Positions 1-6,774 of a stretch of 16,375 nt of DNA are shown one piece after another (position 1 is the stretch's first letter; each line of letters opens with the position of its first letter). The stretch is from Bacillota bacterium. Lineage in GTDB: Bacteria > Bacillota > Clostridia > Clostridiales > Clostridiaceae. The DNA is taken from positions 1-16,375 of the forward strand of contig JAJYBA010000018.1 of the NCBI GenBank assembly GCA_021779235.1, written 5' to 3'. Made by a program: the position numbers and the translations under genes. The notes under the pieces are model-generated. The model was not told the DNA's origin and did not search any database. It was given only the letters and a program-made list of their open reading frames with translations.

Positions 1-2
1 AT

Positions 3-131
3 TCTGATTTTAATGAAGTTTTAATAGATGCAGATGTATTTCAGCATTGCTTGTATAATCCAATATTTGAAATTATGACACATGAAAAAAGTAGGTACGA
101 AAAACTTAAACTTGAATTTGGAATTGTTTAA
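3..131 (+). CDS. 3' end of an unrecognised gene (partial)
   Basis: An open frame enters from the left edge and stops at TAA 129-131, giving 42 residues that read as ordinary charged and hydrophobic protein (ending ...KLEFGIV). The codon pattern (AT-rich third positions, no rare codons) looks coding. I do not recognise the family from so short a C-terminal piece. No terminator hairpin follows, and the next gene starts 153 nt later with its own ribosome binding site. It could be a chance frame, but 42 codons free of stops up to the window edge, in DNA this AT-rich, favour a real gene tail. Confidence 0.45.
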   Translation, partial: SDFNEVLIDADVFQHCLYNPIFEIMTHEKSRYEKLKLEFGIV

Positions 132-284
132 GATAATAGCCTTATGAAATATTCTTAGAGCAGAATGTAAATGTAAAAAATCACTAAGGTATATAGTTGA
201 AAGGGAATTTTTAATGATTTTGATGGTTAAAATTATTTTTTGAATGAATGATTCTATTTATATTGATTCTGGAGGTGTGTAAAT

Positions 285-716
285 ATGGAAATAAGATTAT
301 TGATGTTAGAGGATTATGATAAAGTATATCAATTATGGACAAGTATAAAAGGCATGGGTATGCGTAGTTTAGATGATTCAGTTGATGGTATAGGAAAGTT
401 TTTAAAAAGGAATCCTACTACAAATTTTATTGCACAAGTTGAAGATAAGATTGTAGGTGTAATATTATGTGGACATGATGGAAGAAGAGGATATATTTAT
501 CATACAGCAGTTAATTCTGATTTTCGTGGGAATGGAATTAGTAAGAAATTAGTAAATACAGTGATTGAGGCTTTAAGGAAAGAAAAAATAAATAAAGTTG
601 CACTTGTTGTGTTTGATTCAAACGATTTAGGAAATAAATTTTGGCAATCACTTGGTTTTGATAAAAGAAGTGATTTGGTTTATAGAAATTTAAGTATTAA
701 TGAAAATAATGTTTAA
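285..716 (+). CDS. GNAT family N-acetyltransferase (YpeA-like)
   Basis: This 143-residue protein has the size and layout of a single-domain GNAT acetyltransferase, which moves an acetyl group from acetyl-CoA to an amine. The central beta-strand region with GHDGRRGYIYHTAV (about 63-76) leads into the acetyl-CoA pyrophosphate-binding loop RGNGIS (81-86), matching the family motif R/Q-x-x-G-x-G/A. A C-terminal strand and the FWQSLGF segment (118-124) match the usual 'fY.k.GF' motif. The order of segments resembles E. coli YpeA and RimI relatives, but the substrate cannot be read from sequence. The start is ATG 285, with GGAGGTG at 271-277. It stands alone, followed by gene debris, and could be a monocistronic accessory gene. 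Confidence 0.85.
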   Translation: MEIRLLMLEDYDKVYQLWTSIKGMGMRSLDDSVDGIGKFLKRNPTTNFIAQVEDKIVGVILCGHDGRRGYIYHTAVNSDFRGNGISKKLVNTVIEALRKEKINKVALVVFDSNDLGNKFWQSLGFDKRSDLVYRNLSINENNV

Positions 717-789
717 TATTCATAACATAATTGATTCTTTAATTTATGGGGATTTTATCAAATAACAATATAATATAGGAAGTAAACTC

Positions 790-1041
790 ATGAGTATTTC
801 TAAGGAAGAAAATATATTGATTATTTTATATGTAAAAAATCAAGATGCGAGCAAATTATTTTATGAAAAATTATTTGAGTTTAAGCTGACATTACATGTT
901 TCTGGAATGACTGAATTTTAGCTTGTGAACAATGTTTTATTGGGGATAATGCCAGAGGACTGAATTGTGAGAATCCTTAAAAACAAGATACAAAATCCTA
1001 AACAAAAGCACAAGGGGTTAAAGAAGCGAGAAAGGGATTGA
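790..1041 (+). pseudogene. Decayed VOC/glyoxalase-like protein
   Basis: From ATG 790 (AGGAAG just upstream) the frame reads like the N-terminal half of a glyoxalase/bleomycin-resistance (VOC) domain protein: strand ILIILYVKNQDAS, then FYEKLFEFK, then LHVSGMTEF. It is stopped by TAG at 919-921 at a place where relatives usually have a glutamine or similar residue (CAG to TAG is one change). The same frame continues LVNNVLLGIMPED, stops again at TGA 961-963 (likely a former GGA glycine codon), then reads IVRILKNKIQNPK before losing similarity and ending at TGA 1039-1041. Two stops in one frame plus a missing C-terminal half indicate a pseudogene. The second UGA is unlikely to be selenocysteine because the TAG upstream already breaks the frame. 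Confidence 0.7.
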
Positions 1042-1045
1042 TTTT

Positions 1046-1501
1046 ATGAATTTAATATATGGAACATATAATCCATCTAAATTGGAAAGCATGATAAAGA
1101 TGCTGGATGGGCTAAATCTTTGCATTACTGATCTTGGGACTCTCGATATAGAAATAAAAGAGGCTGAAGAAACGGGAAAAAACCCATTATCAAATGCAAC
1201 ACAAAAAGCCATGACTTATTTTGAACAGATTAAGCAACCTATATTTTCTTGCGATTCCGGATTATATTTTGAAGATGTTGATGAAAAGGATCAACCAGGT
1301 GTACTAATAAAAAGGATTCATGGAAAGAATTTGGCTTATAGAGAGGGCTTTCCTTTAGATTCATTATCTGTAGAGATGGAAAGTATGAAATATTATTATG
1401 ATTTAGAGGGTAAAGAAAGTGAAAAGTTAGGTGTTATTCACGGATTTAGAAATTTTTTCATTAGAAGCATAAATGATTATTTAAAAACTGATTCACTTTA
1501 G
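1046..1501 (+). CDS. Ham1-like NTP pyrophosphatase, internally deleted
   Basis: This 151-residue frame looks like the Ham1/RdgB (non-canonical purine NTP pyrophosphatase) family, which cleaves ITP/XTP-type nucleotides to monophosphates. The N-terminus YGTYNPSKLESM (5-16) matches the nucleotide-binding T-x-N-x-x-K start, followed by ETGKNPLSNATQKA (42-55), SCDSGLYFE (68-76, catalytic acidic loop) and QPGV (83-86). Right after HGKNL (92-96) the sequence jumps to EGFPLDSLSVE and KYYYDL, which in longer clostridial relatives lies near the C-terminus. About 50 residues of the middle therefore seem to be missing without a frame change. The usual length is about 190-200 residues. ATG 1046 has only a weak upstream site (GAAAGGG). 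The gene overlaps no neighbour and sits directly after a pseudogene, so it is probably non-functional. Confidence 0.6.
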   Translation: MNLIYGTYNPSKLESMIKMLDGLNLCITDLGTLDIEIKEAEETGKNPLSNATQKAMTYFEQIKQPIFSCDSGLYFEDVDEKDQPGVLIKRIHGKNLAYREGFPLDSLSVEMESMKYYYDLEGKESEKLGVIHGFRNFFIRSINDYLKTDSL

Positions 1502-1681
1502 ATTTGTTGATAACTAATGGTGGAAAGGGTGAGAGGATAAAAATTATCATGTCATGAAGGTTTCATTGTGAGATAGTAGGGAATCCTAACTTAATAGAAT
1601 TGTTTAAATAAAGAATAAATAATATTAAAAATAAATAAGTCTAACTTGCATTGCACTAGATATATAAAGGAGAAATTAAAG

Positions 1682-2038
1682 TTGAATAATTCACTTGATA
1701 TTATGCGCTTAATTCTAACTATTCTATTTGTTGGTTATGAATTCTGGGCTTTTAGAAGCAAAAGGTCACTAAATAGAAAATTATTTCCTATAATTTTGAT
1801 AGTTATTTTGAGCCTAGTTATGTTGGGAGTAACATCTTTTACAGGCTTTGGAGGTTACTACTTTATCTTCGTTATTTTAATAATTGAACTTTCACTAATT
1901 GGAGTTATATTAGTTGTCCTAATTGAGGGTTGCTTAACCTTATTTGGGCCAAATCGTAATCTTAAAAAAGGTATTATTTTAGTTATAGTCTCTATTTTAT
2001 TGGTAATAGTTTATTATTTAGGAGAAAGAGTATTTTAG
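1682..2038 (+). CDS. Small multi-pass membrane protein, unrecognised
   Basis: This very hydrophobic protein has 118 residues when started at TTG 1682, which has AAGGAGA at 1667-1673. The frame is open 12 codons further up to a TTG at 1646, but nothing like a ribosome binding site precedes that. Four hydrophobic stretches suggest membrane segments: about 6-24, 35-52, 56-80 and 97-114. They are separated by a basic loop (RSKRSLNRK) and a second basic loop (GPNRNLKKG). I do not recognise the family, and no catalytic motif is visible. A lipoprotein gene follows after 68 nt, so the two may be co-transcribed. A role at the cell envelope is all that can be inferred. Confidence 0.6.
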   Translation: MNNSLDIMRLILTILFVGYEFWAFRSKRSLNRKLFPIILIVILSLVMLGVTSFTGFGGYYFIFVILIIELSLIGVILVVLIEGCLTLFGPNRNLKKGIILVIVSILLVIVYYLGERVF

Positions 2039-2051
2039 TAAATTAAAGACA

Positions 2052-2074
2052 CATCACTAATTTTAAAAGTGATG
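2052..2074 (+). other. Short stem-loop between two envelope genes
   Basis: CATCACT (2052-2058) pairs perfectly with AGTGATG (2068-2074) across a 9-nt A/T loop. It lies 13 nt after the membrane-protein stop and has no U-run behind it, so it is more likely an mRNA hairpin than a complete terminator. Confidence 0.3.
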
Positions 2075-2106
2075 ATGGCATTAATAGTGAAAGGGGTAGA
2101 TTATAT

Positions 2107-2673
2107 TTGAAAAGAGTACTGGAATTTATTATTGTAGTTATAGTTATATTAATTTCATTAATAGGATGCAAGATAGATGAGAGTAGCTTACAAAATGTAT
2201 CCGCACCTAAAGAACAGGTGGTTAAATCTCAAATTATACTAACAACCTCAAATGATACAAAATCACAAGAAGCATCACTAGCAGCAGAAAGTGGCAACAA
2301 GATAAATCTAAATAAACTCAATATTACTGTTCCAGCAAACTGGACAAAGAAAGGTAATGAAGATGAAGTATTTTTTGAAGATGAAAATAAACAATCAGTA
2401 GGCGGAATTTCTGTTGTTGGATATTATGGTGATTATGGACCCACATTGCCTAATCATAGTGAATTACTAAAACCTTCTGAAGATATTAATACAAGCCTTG
2501 GAAAGGGTAAAATATTTACTCTTAAAAGAGGTGATACTGCGGCTTCTGGTAACAATGAAACCTGGATAGAAACACATGCAATAATACCTTCTAAAGAGAA
2601 AAATTTGGCATATGATATTTGGGCAAAGGGAACAAAAGATGGTGTTTTAAGTTTGTTAAAAGGGATTTACTAA
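2107..2673 (+). CDS. Lipoprotein of unknown function
   Basis: This 188-residue secreted lipoprotein starts at TTG 2107, with AAAGGGG at 2090-2096. The signal peptide has a KR N-terminus, a long Ile/Val core (7-18) and the lipobox LIGC (18-21), so Cys21 should be lipid-modified and the protein anchored on the outer face of the membrane. A Ser/Thr/Gln-rich linker (about 25-65) follows. The rest (about 66-188) contains ITVPANWTKK and a run of short beta-type segments, with a fold like that of small clostridial surface lipoproteins with a 'PxxW' start. I do not recognise a named family. It probably shares a transcript with the membrane protein upstream. No enzyme motif is visible. Confidence 0.7.
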   Translation: MKRVLEFIIVVIVILISLIGCKIDESSLQNVSAPKEQVVKSQIILTTSNDTKSQEASLAAESGNKINLNKLNITVPANWTKKGNEDEVFFEDENKQSVGGISVVGYYGDYGPTLPNHSELLKPSEDINTSLGKGKIFTLKRGDTAASGNNETWIETHAIIPSKEKNLAYDIWAKGTKDGVLSLLKGIY

Positions 2674-2815
2674 ATTTAAATAGTTCAAAGTTTCTTTAGT
2701 ACAGGCTAATTTTAATGAGAACTGTAGTAAGCTTACTTTTATTTATTTGGGTTTGGATAATGTACTTAGGGAGTGCAATAGGATAATCACAGAAATTTCT
2801 TATTTTATGGCATTG

Positions 2816-2824
2816 TGGTATAAT
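2816..2824 (+). promoter_or_regulatory. Extended -10 promoter candidate for the MutS-like gene
   Basis: TGGTATAAT fits an extended -10 element (TGn directly before TATAAT at 2819-2824). No good -35 is present at 17 nt spacing, as is usual for extended -10 promoters. It would start transcription near 2831, about 70 nt before the gene. The stretch 2674-2815 otherwise holds only a 23-codon hydrophobic frame without a ribosome binding site. Confidence 0.45.
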
Positions 2825-2901
2825 ATTACAGATATAATATTGAAGTTAAACGGGCGATTCAATAATTAATGTAATATACGGTACAAAGGAGGTAAATTAG
2901 C

Positions 2902-4506
2902 TTGGAAGAAGGGAATATGCTTTTAAAAGAAATTAAGGACTTTTTCACTAATAGGACTTTAAAATTAATAAGAAGTGATTATAAAAAAGATGTGGACAAG
3001 ACAAGAGATTTTAAGAAGATTAAGAAGTTTTTTGATATGAGTGAAAAGAATGATTATACCTTAGATAATCAAACCTGGGATGATTTAGATATGAATAAGG
3101 TATATGAAAAATTAGACAGAGCATATAGTAGCTGCGGAGAAGCAGCTTTATACTCAATGTTAAGAAACCCATTAATGGAGGAAGAAGAGTTAAAGGAAAG
3201 AGGGAGATTAATTCAGTTATTTAAAGAAAATAGTAAATTAAGAGAGCACCTTCAGTGTATTTTCTTTAAATTAAACAATGATTTTAAAAATTGTTTTTTA
3301 GATATGATAGAGAATGATCTTACCATAAATAAAACAAAATATTATATTTATACCTTTCTTGGCAAAGTATTGCCACTAATAACGATTTTTGTTTCAATAT
3401 TTGTAAACATGAAATTTATGCTAGTATTGGTTGGATTAAGCTCAATGAACATGGCTATAAACTCCATCGAAGTAAAGGCTATTAAATCTAATGGTATTTT
3501 CTATTTAAGAAAAAATATTAAAGCAGCTAAAAAAATTCTAAGTATAAATAATAAAGATATAAATCATTATAGAGATAAATTAATACCAATACTTAAACGC
3601 ATAAAGGATATAGATAGGGGTACAAAATTAATAGGAGTTATAAATATGTGGGGAGGGTTATTTGAATCGCTTTCCGTAATTTTCCTCATGGAAGAAAGTG
3701 CTTATTATGCTATATCTGATAAAATAAAAGAAGAAAAAGAAGTTTTAATGGAGCTTTACTATATAGTTGGAGAATTAGAAGCACTAATTTCTATTTCAGC
3801 TTATCAACAGAAGTTAAGTCAGGAATATGTAAAACCTAAGTTTATAAATGAGGTTACTTTAAATATAGTGGAAGGAATACATCCCATTATAGAGGGTCCT
3901 GTTGCCAACTCAATTAATATAGAAAATCAAGGCATTGTTCTTACAGGCACAAATATGGCTGGAAAGTCTACGTTTTTAAGAATGTTGGGAGTAAATATAA
4001 TTTTGGCTCAAAGTTTTTATTTTGTTTTGGCTAAAGATTATGAGGCGCCTTTTTTCAATATAGTTTCATCAATTAGCCCTAATGATGATTTAACAAAGGG
4101 GAAAAGTTTCTTTATGGCAGAGGTAGAATCAATTCTTCGAATAATTAAAGCACTAGAAAAGGATGTGCCTGTATTTTGTCCTATAGATGAGATATTTAGG
4201 GGTACAAACCCTATAGAGAGGATTTCTATGTCTGCAGAAATATTAACTTATTTAAACAATGGAAAGACTATTTCTATTGTAGCTACTCATGATAGAGAAT
4301 TAGTTGATATTTTAAAAGAAAATTATGAATTCTACTACTTTAGTGAAAATGTAGATACTGATAAGGGGTTAAGTTTTGATTATAAGATAAAAAAGGGAGT
4401 GTCTCAAACAAGAAATGCCATTAAACTTTTAGAGTATATGTGTTATCCGAAAGAAATAACAGATAAATCATATAAAAGAGCTGAGTACATAGAAAGGATA
4501 TTATAG
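2902..4506 (+). CDS. MutS-related ATPase with membrane segment
   Basis: This 534-residue protein has the MutS lever, clamp and ATPase parts but not the N-terminal mismatch-reading domain of true MutS (which is about 850 residues). The ATPase domain is clear: Walker A GTNMAGKST (349-357), SPNDDLTKGKSFFMAEV (392-408), Walker B VFCPIDE (424-430) followed by FRGTNP, and the switch histidine in ATHDREL (461-467). A hydrophobic region at about 152-187 contains probable membrane-spanning segments, a feature of this clostridial MutS-like subgroup. The start is TTG 2902, because AAAGGAGGT (2885-2893) sits 8 nt upstream. ATG 2917 is too far from it. The gene is likely monocistronic. Its substrate is unknown, and a role in mismatch repair should not be assumed. 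Confidence 0.85.
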   Translation: MEEGNMLLKEIKDFFTNRTLKLIRSDYKKDVDKTRDFKKIKKFFDMSEKNDYTLDNQTWDDLDMNKVYEKLDRAYSSCGEAALYSMLRNPLMEEEELKERGRLIQLFKENSKLREHLQCIFFKLNNDFKNCFLDMIENDLTINKTKYYIYTFLGKVLPLITIFVSIFVNMKFMLVLVGLSSMNMAINSIEVKAIKSNGIFYLRKNIKAAKKILSINNKDINHYRDKLIPILKRIKDIDRGTKLIGVINMWGGLFESLSVIFLMEESAYYAISDKIKEEKEVLMELYYIVGELEALISISAYQQKLSQEYVKPKFINEVTLNIVEGIHPIIEGPVANSINIENQGIVLTGTNMAGKSTFLRMLGVNIILAQSFYFVLAKDYEAPFFNIVSSISPNDDLTKGKSFFMAEVESILRIIKALEKDVPVFCPIDEIFRGTNPIERISMSAEILTYLNNGKTISIVATHDRELVDILKENYEFYYFSENVDTDKGLSFDYKIKKGVSQTRNAIKLLEYMCYPKEITDKSYKRAEYIERIL

Positions 4507-4529
4507 TTTGGTATACGTGGAAACTATAA
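4501..4529 (+). other. Stem-loop overlapping the stop of the MutS-like gene
   Basis: TTATAGTTT (4501-4509) pairs perfectly with AAACTATAA (4521-4529) around an 11-nt loop. The TAG stop codon lies within the 5' arm. No U-tract follows, so it is at best a weak terminator or a 3'-end stabilising hairpin. Confidence 0.35.
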
Positions 4530-4532
4530 TAA

Positions 4533-4561
4533 TTGCTTACATCTTTACTATTCATTATAAT
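4533..4561 (+). promoter_or_regulatory. Promoter candidate for trmL
   Basis: TTGCTT (4533-4538) and a perfect TATAAT (4556-4561) are spaced by 17 nt. Transcription would start near 4568, leaving a leader of about 80 nt before the GTG of trmL. Confidence 0.5.
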
Positions 4562-4650
4562 TAGGGTAATATTGTTTATATATTTATTTGGCTGAAGCAA
4601 ACCAATTATTAATTGTTTTGTATTTCTGAGAAGGTTAAGGAGGATTTATT

Positions 4651-5118
4651 GTGAATTTAAATATAGTTTTATTTCAACCAGAAATTCCACAAAACACTGG
4701 CAATATCGGAAGAACTTGCGTACTTACTGATTGCAAACTTCATCTTATAAAACCCTTAGGATTTAGTTTAGATGAGAAACAACTTAAAAGAGCAGGGTTA
4801 GATTACTGGCCTTATCTAGAGCTAGAGATACATGAGTCATATGAAGCACTTAGAGAAAAATATAAAGAATCAACCTTCTATTACTCTACAACAAAAAGTT
4901 CAAAATTCTATTCAGAAGTAGAATATAAAAAAGGGGATTTTATAATCTTTGGAAGAGAATCATCAGGACTTCCCGATAGTGTTCGCGATAGTGACCCAGA
5001 GCGATGTATAAGAGTACCTATGGTAAATAGTACGACTAGATCCCTTAATCTTTCTAATACAGTGGCTATTATGACATATGAAGCTCTTAGGCAGATAGGA
5101 TTTCCAGAAATGAAATAA
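4651..5118 (+). CDS. trmL: tRNA (cytidine/uridine-34 2'-O)-methyltransferase TrmL
   Basis: TrmL is a small SPOUT-fold enzyme that uses S-adenosylmethionine to methylate the ribose of the wobble base (position 34) in certain leucine tRNAs, which aids codon reading. At 155 residues the protein has the normal length for this family. All signature blocks are present: LFQPEIPQNTGNIGRTC (7-23), the SAM-binding knot segment IIFGRESSGLP (98-108), RVPM (121-124) and SLNLSNTVAI (131-140), which closes the deep trefoil knot. The start is GTG 4651, with AAGGAGGA at 4637-4644. It has its own promoter candidate and an 8-bp hairpin after the stop (5123-5143). The older name is CspR or YibK. Confidence 0.93.
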   Translation: MNLNIVLFQPEIPQNTGNIGRTCVLTDCKLHLIKPLGFSLDEKQLKRAGLDYWPYLELEIHESYEALREKYKESTFYYSTTKSSKFYSEVEYKKGDFIIFGRESSGLPDSVRDSDPERCIRVPMVNSTTRSLNLSNTVAIMTYEALRQIGFPEMK

Positions 5119-5122
5119 AGGT

Positions 5123-5143
5123 ATAGCAATTAATGATTGTTAT
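5123..5143 (+). other. Stem-loop after trmL
   Basis: ATAGCAAT (5123-5130) pairs with ATTGTTAT (5136-5143), with one G-U pair and a 5-nt loop. It begins 5 nt after the trmL stop and has no U-run. It may mark the end of the message or only weaken read-through into degV. Confidence 0.3.
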
Positions 5144-5217
5144 GAGCCTTAAAAGCAAGCAAAGGGGGAAGTTATAAATAATTGGTATGTCCCCAAAGGC
5201 AAGCAAGGAGGAATGAA

Positions 5218-6057
5218 ATGCAAAAGATTAAAATCATAACAGATAGCACATGCGATTTAAATAAAGTCGTCATTGATAAGTATAATATAGAAGTTTTACC
5301 ACTACTGGTTAACATAGAAAATGTAACTTATAAGGATGGGGAAGATATTACCCTACAAGAATATTTACATAAGATGAAGAATTCTGAAGAGTTTCCTACT
5401 ACAACTCAAGTAAATCCACACAGATTCTATGAATGTTATAAAAAATATTTAGATGAGGGATATAAGATAGTGTCTATTCATCTATCTTCAAAAATGAGTG
5501 GCACTTATCAATCTGCTTGTATGGCTAAAAACATGTTAGAGACAGAAGACATTATGGTAATTGATAGTTATAATGTTACCTCAGGTCTTGGAATTTTAGT
5601 TTTAAAAGCCTGCAAATTAAAAGAAGAAGGATACAATATATTTGAAATAGAAGAAAAGATTAAAGAAACAATACCTCATATAAAGAGTGCACTTGCTTTT
5701 GATTCTTTGGACAATTTAGTGAAAGGTGGTAGATTATCTAAAACCGTTGGAGCTATAGGCGGGTTACTAGGAATAAAATTAATTTTAACAATAAAAGATG
5801 GAGAAATGGCCGTAATAGACAAAGTTCGTGGAAGCAAAAAAGCAATAAAAACTATTTTAAAAAATTTAGACAAAACTGGCATCAAAAGTGGAGAACCAAG
5901 TATACTATTGCAAGCCAGCGATAAAAATATTCTAGAAAGTTTAAGAGAGCACATGAGTGAACGGAAAATGGACTTTATAGAATGTGAGGTTGGATGCGTT
6001 GTAGGGACACATTCTGGCGAAGGCGCATGCGGTATTTTTTATGTAGAAGATTATTAA
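5218..6057 (+). CDS. DegV family fatty-acid-binding protein
   Basis: DegV proteins bind fatty acids. In Firmicutes, FakB relatives present the fatty acid to the kinase FakA for phosphorylation and entry into phospholipid synthesis. The 279 residues show the two-domain DegV signature: ITDSTCDL (7-14), TTTQ (61-64), HLSSKMSGTYQSA (88-100) with the lipid head-binding Ser/Thr, VIDSYNVTSG, LVKGGRLSKTVGAIGGLLGIKLIL, and the C-terminal GTHSGEGACGIFYV. ATG 5218 is chosen because AAGGAGG (5205-5211) is 6 nt upstream and the conserved domain starts at once. A TTG at 5182 in the same frame, behind AAAGGGGG (5161-5168), would add 12 poorly conserved residues. No fakA is in the window. Confidence 0.92.
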   Translation: MQKIKIITDSTCDLNKVVIDKYNIEVLPLLVNIENVTYKDGEDITLQEYLHKMKNSEEFPTTTQVNPHRFYECYKKYLDEGYKIVSIHLSSKMSGTYQSACMAKNMLETEDIMVIDSYNVTSGLGILVLKACKLKEEGYNIFEIEEKIKETIPHIKSALAFDSLDNLVKGGRLSKTVGAIGGLLGIKLILTIKDGEMAVIDKVRGSKKAIKTILKNLDKTGIKSGEPSILLQASDKNILESLREHMSERKMDFIECEVGCVVGTHSGEGACGIFYVEDY

Positions 6058-6208
6058 AAGTTCATTAAAATGATTTAATTAATGGTTTTAGAAGGAGATT
6101 GCCCCCTTGTATTTCTCTGGAGTAGATAACAATTATCAATTATTATCCCCCATTTATAGATAAGGAAGACTTTCTTTCTGAAATGATATTAAGTCCTTTA
6201 GTACGTTA

Positions 6209-6261
6209 AAAAAATAAAAATTATAGAGTGCAGTTGTAGCACTTTATAATTTTTATTTTTT
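6209..6261 (+). terminator. Long AT-rich terminator hairpin after degV
   Basis: A 23-bp stem, perfect except for one G-U pair, joins 6209-6231 to 6239-6261 around the 7-nt loop AGTTGTA. Its top pairs GAGTGC with GCACTT and the base is nearly all A-U, with T-rich DNA continuing to about 6273. It separates degV from the glycine-controlled operon. The mirror-like A-run and T-run mean it could stop transcription from either side. The segment 6058-6208 before it holds nothing else I can support. Confidence 0.7.
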
Positions 6262-6377
6262 ATTATTATTTTTTTAAAAAACTTTAATGTAATTCATAAA
6301 TGATAAAAAAATAACAAACTATTTGATATATATATCACAGCTATAGATAAATAAAATAGATAATATTCTAAAAATTA

Positions 6378-6406
6378 TGGTTACAGTAAAAAAAATAGTG
6401 TATACT
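6378..6406 (+). promoter_or_regulatory. Promoter candidate of the glycine reductase operon
   Basis: TATACT (6401-6406) is a good -10, with a weak -35 (TGGTTA, 6378-6383) at 17 nt. The start would be near 6412, about 30 nt before the kink-turn of the riboswitch. The -35 is poor, so an activator or another promoter further up in the AT-rich stretch 6262-6377 is possible. Confidence 0.4.
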
Positions 6407-6439
6407 GTAGACAAATGCTTAATAAAATTTAATATACTA

Positions 6440-6650
6440 ATGGATGATATTTTTGGGAGATGATCTTAATTACCACAGTGAAGATCTTTCTAAGTGTAAA
6501 ACAAAAGATTTAACTGTTTTAAGATAGCCGAAGGAATAAGTGTTGCAGCCCATGCAACATGAATCTCTCAGGCAAAAGTACCAAAAATGGACATACCTCT
6601 GGAAAGCGAATAGCACCGACGGAGTAAAGCTCTCAGGTTCAAAGACAGAG
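6440..6650 (+). ncRNA. Tandem glycine riboswitch (two aptamers)
   Basis: Two glycine aptamers lie in tandem. Aptamer I has P1 ATTTTTGG/CCAAAAAT (6449-6456/6581-6588), P2 GAGAT/ATCTC (6457-6461/6563-6567), the core GCCGAAGGAATAA and CTCTCAGGCAAAAG (6565-6578). Aptamer II has P1 CTCTG/CAGAG (6597-6601/6646-6650), the core CACCGACGGAGTAAAG and CTCTCAGG (6630-6637). A kink-turn joins leader and linker: ATG/CAT pairs (6440-6442/6592-6594), a 3-nt bulge GAT, then G-A/G-A at 6446-6447 and 6590-6591. Aptamer I carries a long peripheral arm (6465-6523, three stacked helices), while that of aptamer II is almost absent. Glycine is also the substrate of the operon downstream, which fits an ON switch. Confidence 0.95.
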
Positions 6651-6687
6651 TATAAAGGCACAAGGGGTCTTTATACCTGTCTTTTTT
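6644..6687 (+). terminator. Riboswitch-controlled intrinsic terminator
   Basis: GACAG-A-GTATAAAG (6644-6657, one bulged A) pairs with CTTTATAC-CTGTC (6669-6681), followed by six T (6682-6687). The 5' arm uses bases 6646-6650 (CAGAG), which are also the 3' strand of P1 in aptamer II, so the two structures exclude each other. Glycine-bound aptamer II should hold these bases, block the terminator and let RNA polymerase continue into grdX. Confidence 0.88.
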
Positions 6688-6774
6688 GTTGTCATAAAAA
6701 ATATTTTAGGTATATAGATGGAATAATAAATAAAAAATGTTTTATTCCTAAAAGGACTGCAAGGAGGGGATTAA

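Noticed and set aside
961..963. UGA in the VOC remnant as another selenocysteine codon
   Set aside because: The frame is already broken by TAG 919 and lacks the C-terminal half. No redox motif surrounds the codon.
1502..1660. Possible gene remnant after the Ham1-like gene
   Set aside because: Stops occur in all frames at short distance, with no recognisable peptide. I see nothing supportable there.
2715..2786. 23-residue hydrophobic frame between the lipoprotein and the MutS-like gene
   Set aside because: It could be a small membrane peptide, but it has no ribosome binding site and the sequence is too short to support.
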